This document shows positions 60,589 through 64,000 of a stretch of DNA of 64,000 nt, in pieces. The position numbers and the translations under genes were made by a program. Under the pieces are notes generated by a model. That model had not been told where the DNA came from, did no database searches, and saw only the letters and a list, made by a program, of their open reading frames with translations. The stretch comes from Brevibacterium sanguinis. GTDB lineage: Bacteria; Actinomycetota; Actinomycetes; Actinomycetales; Brevibacteriaceae. The stretch is from assembly GCF_003315415.1 (NCBI RefSeq), contig NZ_QNSB01000001.1, forward strand, positions 248,001 through 312,000. The letters are read 5' to 3'. Position 1 is the first letter of the stretch. Every line of letters starts with the position of its first letter.

Positions 60589-61503
60589 ATGGTCTCCCAG
60601 CGCACGCTCACGATCAGGACCCTTTCGGCCCGTCTCAACTCCTTCCATTCCCTCGCCTACTTCTCCGACGCCGTGGCCGAGGCATGCGCCCGGGCGGGTG
60701 TCGAGTCGAGGGCGGCCGCGAACATCGCCTCCCGCTCGGCGCCGCTGGGCCCCGTCGGCGCCGGGGTGGTCAGCGCGGCCTTCTGCAACTACTCGCCTGC
60801 GTACATCGCCTCCATCGTTCCCGCGGTGTGGGAGTCCGCGAGCCCGGAGGCCTTGATCGGGGCCCGGTTCGTCGGAGTCTCGGAGCACCTGCGCTCCCTG
60901 TTCGGCGACCGCGACGACATCGCGCTCCTCACGGAGGCCGCGGGAGAGCTCTCGGCGGCCCTGGGGGAGGTCGTCGCGGGCATGGACTTCTCGGGTCGAC
61001 CGCTCGCCGCCGCCACCGCCGAGGCGCTCGCCGGGCACGACCCCGGCACCGCCTTCGAGCGGCTGTGGGACCTGGCGACGGTGGCCCGGGAGTACCGCGG
61101 CGACGGTCATGTGGCGTCCCTCGTCGTCGCCGGGATTCCCGGCATCGAGGCGCTGCTGCTCGACGTCGCGACGGGCGCCTCGTTCCGGCCCCGGGCCGCT
61201 CAGCGCACGCGTGGGCACACCGACGAGGAATGGCACTCGGCTCAGGACAGGCTGGAGGCCGCCGGTCTCATCACGGTCGGCACCGACGATCGCGGTCATG
61301 GTCTGCCGACAATCACCGAGGCGGGGAAGGAGCTGAGGGAGCAGGTAGAGGAGCTGACCGACGCGACCGTGAGACAGGCATGGGAGGGGCTCGACGACGA
61401 GCAGATCGAGAGCCTGCTCCAGCCGAGCCGGGCCCTGATCAAGGTGCTCGGGCAGTCGGGGGTCTTCCCGGCCGGCGTCTTCTCCCCGCGGAGATCCGGC
61501 TGA
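60589..61503 (+). CDS. SCO6745-family protein
   Basis: A 304-residue protein matching the SCO6745 family: TLSARLNSFHSLAYFSDAVAEACARAGVESRAAANIASRSAPLGPVGAGVVSAAFCNYSPAYIASIVPAVWESASP, then a C-terminal region with a winged-helix look (RTRGHTDEEWHSAQDRLEAAGLITV, LPTITEAGKELREQVEELTD), suggesting a MarR-like DNA-binding part. Function unknown. TAGATT (60577-60582) precedes ATG 60589 by six bases: leaderless. Confidence 0.82.
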   Translation: MVSQRTLTIRTLSARLNSFHSLAYFSDAVAEACARAGVESRAAANIASRSAPLGPVGAGVVSAAFCNYSPAYIASIVPAVWESASPEALIGARFVGVSEHLRSLFGDRDDIALLTEAAGELSAALGEVVAGMDFSGRPLAAATAEALAGHDPGTAFERLWDLATVAREYRGDGHVASLVVAGIPGIEALLLDVATGASFRPRAAQRTRGHTDEEWHSAQDRLEAAGLITVGTDDRGHGLPTITEAGKELREQVEELTDATVRQAWEGLDDEQIESLLQPSRALIKVLGQSGVFPAGVFSPRRSG

Positions 61504-61583
61504 GCAGGATCCCGTCTGAGGCGGTGGTCGGCTGAGTCGGTGTCCCGCCGTCGGAGTCCGCGCCGGTGACGCCCGGACCGAGG

Positions 61584-62189
61584 TCAGCGCTGGAAGGAGG
61601 CGACCACCTCGGCGGCGATGGACTTCGCCTGCTCCGAGGTCGGACCGTCGGCGGAGAACACCGCCCGGCGGTAGTACCTGAGTTCGACGATCGAATCGAG
61701 GATGTCGCCGAGGGCACGGTGGCCGCCGAGCTTCTCCGGCGCCTGGAAGTAGGCGCGGGGGAACCACTGCCTGCTCAGCTCCTTGATCGAGGAGACGTCG
61801 ATGATGCGGTAGTGGAGGTGATCGACGAGCTCGGGCATCTGCTTGCTGAGGAAGACCTTGTCGGTGCCGACGGAGTTGCCGGCCAGGGGAGCCTTGCGCG
61901 GTTCGGGCACATGCTTCCTGATGTAGTCGAGGACCGTCGCCTGCGCCTCCTCGACCGAGGTTCCCGAGTCGAGCTCGGTGATGAGTCCGGAGCTCGTGTG
62001 CATCTCGGTGACGAACTCGCTCATCTGCTCGAGCGCCTCGGCAGAGGGCCTGATGACGATGTCGACGCCGTCGTCGACGGGATTGAGCTCGAAGTCGGTG
62101 ACGATCGCCGCCACTTCGAGGAGTTCGTCGGCGGTCTCGTCGAGGCCGGTCATCTCACAGTCGATCCATACGATTCTGTCGTTGCTCAC
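61584..62189 (-). CDS. orn: Oligoribonuclease
   Basis: A 201-residue 3'-5' exoribonuclease that degrades di- to pentaribonucleotides, including pGpG, essential in many bacteria. DEDDh residues: WIDCEMTGLD (Asp9, Glu11), LAGNSVGTDKVFL (motif II), and HRALGDILDSI (His and last Asp). YRIIDVSSIKELSRQWFP is typical. GTG start at 62189 with TAAGGT six bases upstream: leaderless. Confidence 0.96.
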   Translation of the reverse strand: MSNDRIVWIDCEMTGLDETADELLEVAAIVTDFELNPVDDGVDIVIRPSAEALEQMSEFVTEMHTSSGLITELDSGTSVEEAQATVLDYIRKHVPEPRKAPLAGNSVGTDKVFLSKQMPELVDHLHYRIIDVSSIKELSRQWFPRAYFQAPEKLGGHRALGDILDSIVELRYYRRAVFSADGPTSEQAKSIAAEVVASFQR

Positions 62190-62233
62190 CCGTCCACCTT
62201 AAGCCAGGAGCCCGAACCGCCGACACCTGGGCC

Positions 62234-62308
62234 GCTCCCGCCCCGGCACGCAGGCCGCGGTGGACCCGACGACCCGGGCCGCTCCCACCCCGGCGCTCCC
62301 ACCCCGGC
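62234..62308 (+). repeat. GC-rich 14-base repeats
   Basis: GCTCCCACCCCGGC occurs in tandem at 62281-62294 and 62295-62308, and once more with one mismatch at 62234-62247. CTGCCGGC/GCCGGCAG forms a hairpin at 62329-62348. The 282-base gap up to the next start holds nothing else I can support beyond a possible TAAACT -10. Confidence 0.6.
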
Positions 62309-62471
62309 GCTCCGGGCCCGACACCGACCTGCCGGCACCCGCCGGCAGGCGACCGTCGGACAAGCTGAACGGTTGCACAAAGGCGCGGGGGAGGCAGGTG
62401 GCCTAAACTTGGGGTGTTCGAAGCGAGAGCTTGGGACGCCGTGACGTGTCGTTGAGTAGAAGGGTGCGCAG

Positions 62472-64000
62472 GTGCGCTACACGCTTGCTGTGATTCTCAT
62501 GGTGGTGGGCGTCGTCGTCGGAGGCCTCGGAATTCTGCAGAAGACCCTGTGGGCCCCGGAGGAGACGATCACCGCCACGGCACAGATCGACGCGGGGGCT
62601 CCGGCCGTCGTCGTCGACCCGGGGATGCTTAACCTCTACCAGACCCCGGCCACCCTCACCGCCGAAGGCAGCGGCGAGCTGACGATCGCCCATGCCCCGG
62701 CCGAGAACGTCGACGCATGGGTGGGCGAATCCGCCTCGGCGCGGGTCACCGGACTGGCGCCCGAAGGCGGACTGACCGTCAAGGCGCAGGACGGCGAGCC
62801 CTCGGTCCCCGATCCGCGCGGGGCGGACCTGTGGGACGCCGAGGTCACCGGCACGGACCGGGTCAGCCTCGAATGGACCGGGGAGGCGAACCGGACCGGA
62901 TTCCTCATCTCCGGCACCGGGGAGCCCGGCCAGGTGGAGACCGTCACCCTCTCCTGGCCCAACCAGGCCGAGACGCCATGGGCACTTCCCCTCATGATCA
63001 TCGGCGGCGCACTGCTCATCGGAGGACTCGTCATGCTCTTCATCGGCCGGAACACGGCGAAGAAGGAGGCGAACCGCCGCAAGGCGCGACAGGAGCGCCG
63101 CCGCAAGCTCGCCGAGTACGGCTCCGCCTTCGTCATCGTCCCGGTCCTGGCGCTCAGCGCCTGCGGGCCCGAGGAGCTGCCGAAGCCGGAGCCCTCGGCG
63201 GCACCGTCGTCGCCGATGGCCGGCGTCAGCGACGCCCAGGTCCAGCGCATCCTCGACGCCGTCGCCGAGACCGTGAGCGCCGCCGACGCCGAGACCGACA
63301 AGGGGGCACTCGAGTCCCGGGTCACCGGTCCCGCGCTCAAGCAGCGCCAAGCCGCCTACGACGTGAAGAAGAAGGTCGAGAAGCACGAGCTTCCGCCCGC
63401 GATCGCCGCCGACGAGATCGTCCTCAACCACACCGCGGCCACCGACACCTGGCCGCGCATCACGAGCGTCGTCGCCTCCGGAGGGGACAGCACTCAGCTG
63501 CTCGTCTTCTCCCAGGAGTCCCCGCGCGAGAACTACAAGCTGTGGTCGCAGACCCGCCTGGTCCCCGGCACCGAACTGCCCGAACTCCCCGACGCCCGCC
63601 AGGGCGCGCAGCTGCTGGGCCCCGATGCCGAGGGGTTCGCGAAGACCCCTGAGCAGGCCGTGGCGGACTACGCCAAGGCGCTGGGCGGGGGAGCGGACTC
63701 CGCCGAGGCGAAGACCTTCGAGGCCGACGACTTCGCCAAGTCCATCTGGGACAACCAGAAGGAGCAGAAGGAGAGCGCCGAGCGCGGCAAGGCCAAGGTC
63801 GACTACAAGTACACGCCGGGCAAGGAGATCGTCGCCCAGTCGACCGCCGGCGACTCGGCGGTGGTCACGGGCGTGATCGAGGCGGAGTCGACGATCACCC
63901 CTGAGTCGCAGGACGGCCGCACCGGCACCCTCACCCTCCAGACCCCGCAGAAGGAGCTCGTCGGGGAGGACTCGACCTCGAAGGCGGTGACGACCACGAC
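62472..64000 (+). CDS. Large hypothetical membrane protein with an internal lipobox-like segment (3' end outside)
   Basis: At least 509 residues; the gene runs off the window. From GTG 62472 (GAAGGG upstream) it begins with a membrane helix (YTLAVILMVVGVVVGGLGIL, residues 3-22), an extracellular domain of about 150 residues, a second helix (ALPLMIIGGALLIGGLVMLFIG, about 177-198), a very basic cytoplasmic loop (KKEANRRKARQERRRKLA), then a third hydrophobic segment FVIVPVLALSACG followed by a Pro/Ser-rich linker. The last section looks exactly like a lipoprotein signal and linker, though it is inside the protein. The distal part (residues about 255-509) is an extracellular alpha/beta domain. 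I recognise no family. Divergent from orn. Confidence 0.82.
   Translation, partial: MRYTLAVILMVVGVVVGGLGILQKTLWAPEETITATAQIDAGAPAVVVDPGMLNLYQTPATLTAEGSGELTIAHAPAENVDAWVGESASARVTGLAPEGGLTVKAQDGEPSVPDPRGADLWDAEVTGTDRVSLEWTGEANRTGFLISGTGEPGQVETVTLSWPNQAETPWALPLMIIGGALLIGGLVMLFIGRNTAKKEANRRKARQERRRKLAEYGSAFVIVPVLALSACGPEELPKPEPSAAPSSPMAGVSDAQVQRILDAVAETVSAADAETDKGALESRVTGPALKQRQAAYDVKKKVEKHELPPAIAADEIVLNHTAATDTWPRITSVVASGGDSTQLLVFSQESPRENYKLWSQTRLVPGTELPELPDARQGAQLLGPDAEGFAKTPEQAVADYAKALGGGADSAEAKTFEADDFAKSIWDNQKEQKESAERGKAKVDYKYTPGKEIVAQSTAGDSAVVTGVIEAESTITPESQDGRTGTLTLQTPQKELVGEDSTSKAVTTT

Overview
The window is high-GC DNA with actinobacterial character: GTG starts are frequent, four-base ATGA/GTGA gene overlaps are common, and at least eleven genes appear to be leaderless, with a TANNNT -10 box 6-7 bases before the start codon. 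Gene content (sdhC next to a mannose-1-phosphate guanylyltransferase, an M20 amidohydrolase, a BMP lipoprotein and add; glutaminase-STAS; an Rv0909-type small protein; orn) points to Actinomycetota, probably order Micrococcales. A Brevibacterium-like genome is my best guess, made from memory of gene neighbourhoods and not from any search. The window is chromosomal, with three tRNA genes (Leu-UAG, Lys-CUU, His-GUG), no rRNA, no CRISPR array and one small patch of mobile-element debris.

Layout. 1-6.6 kb: 5' end of sdhC, then manC, an amidohydrolase, a BMP lipoprotein, adenosine deaminase and a membrane protein on the + strand, and a lipoprotein on the - strand. 6.8-9.7 kb: a MarR regulator divergent from sucCD (succinyl-CoA synthetase). 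9.7-15.1 kb: a PucR regulator divergent from a BrnQ-type carrier, a D-amino-acid dehydrogenase-like flavoprotein and an ornithine cyclodeaminase/ketimine reductase family protein. 15.1-19 kb: threonine aldolase, a secreted HAD phosphatase, a universal stress protein and an RNA methyltransferase. 19-23.6 kb: a PadR regulator with a membrane protein, an APC permease, an internally shortened amidohydrolase and a TetR regulator. 23.6-27 kb: a Kup potassium transporter and a two-gene HTH / Clp-N-SRPBCC module.

27.2-35.5 kb is the most interesting block. A BCCT transporter and an NTF2-flavin reductase fusion are divergent from a tight seven-gene operon (GntR, two AA_synth/DUF1185 paralogues, an alpha/beta hydrolase, an aldehyde dehydrogenase, a 4-oxalocrotonate tautomerase homologue and a luciferase-like monooxygenase). 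It looks like a complete catabolic pathway using a two-component flavin oxygenase, plausibly acting on a betaine-like N-heterocycle. The logic resembles trigonelline degradation, but the substrate is not proven.

35.5-45.5 kb: a phosphoesterase, tRNA-Leu and a BCP peroxiredoxin, then a 5-oxoproline operon (TetR, DUF1989, an NRAMP-like transporter with a frameshift in a six-base G run, pxpA, a D-glutamate cyclase-like gene, fused pxpBC, biotin carboxylase/BCCP) and a DUF1801 gene. 45.6-50.2 kb: tRNA-Lys, a GroES-like protein, a DUF3618 protein, two large envelope proteins and tRNA-His. 50.2-50.9 kb: a transposase remnant and another gene fragment. 50.9-64 kb: a membrane protein with a TetR regulator, a serine hydrolase lipoprotein, ribokinase, a siderophore-interacting protein, glutaminase-STAS, an Rv0909-like protein, an M20 amidase, a SulP transporter, a DUF2993 protein, an SCO6745-like protein, oligoribonuclease and the 5' part of a large membrane protein that runs off the window.
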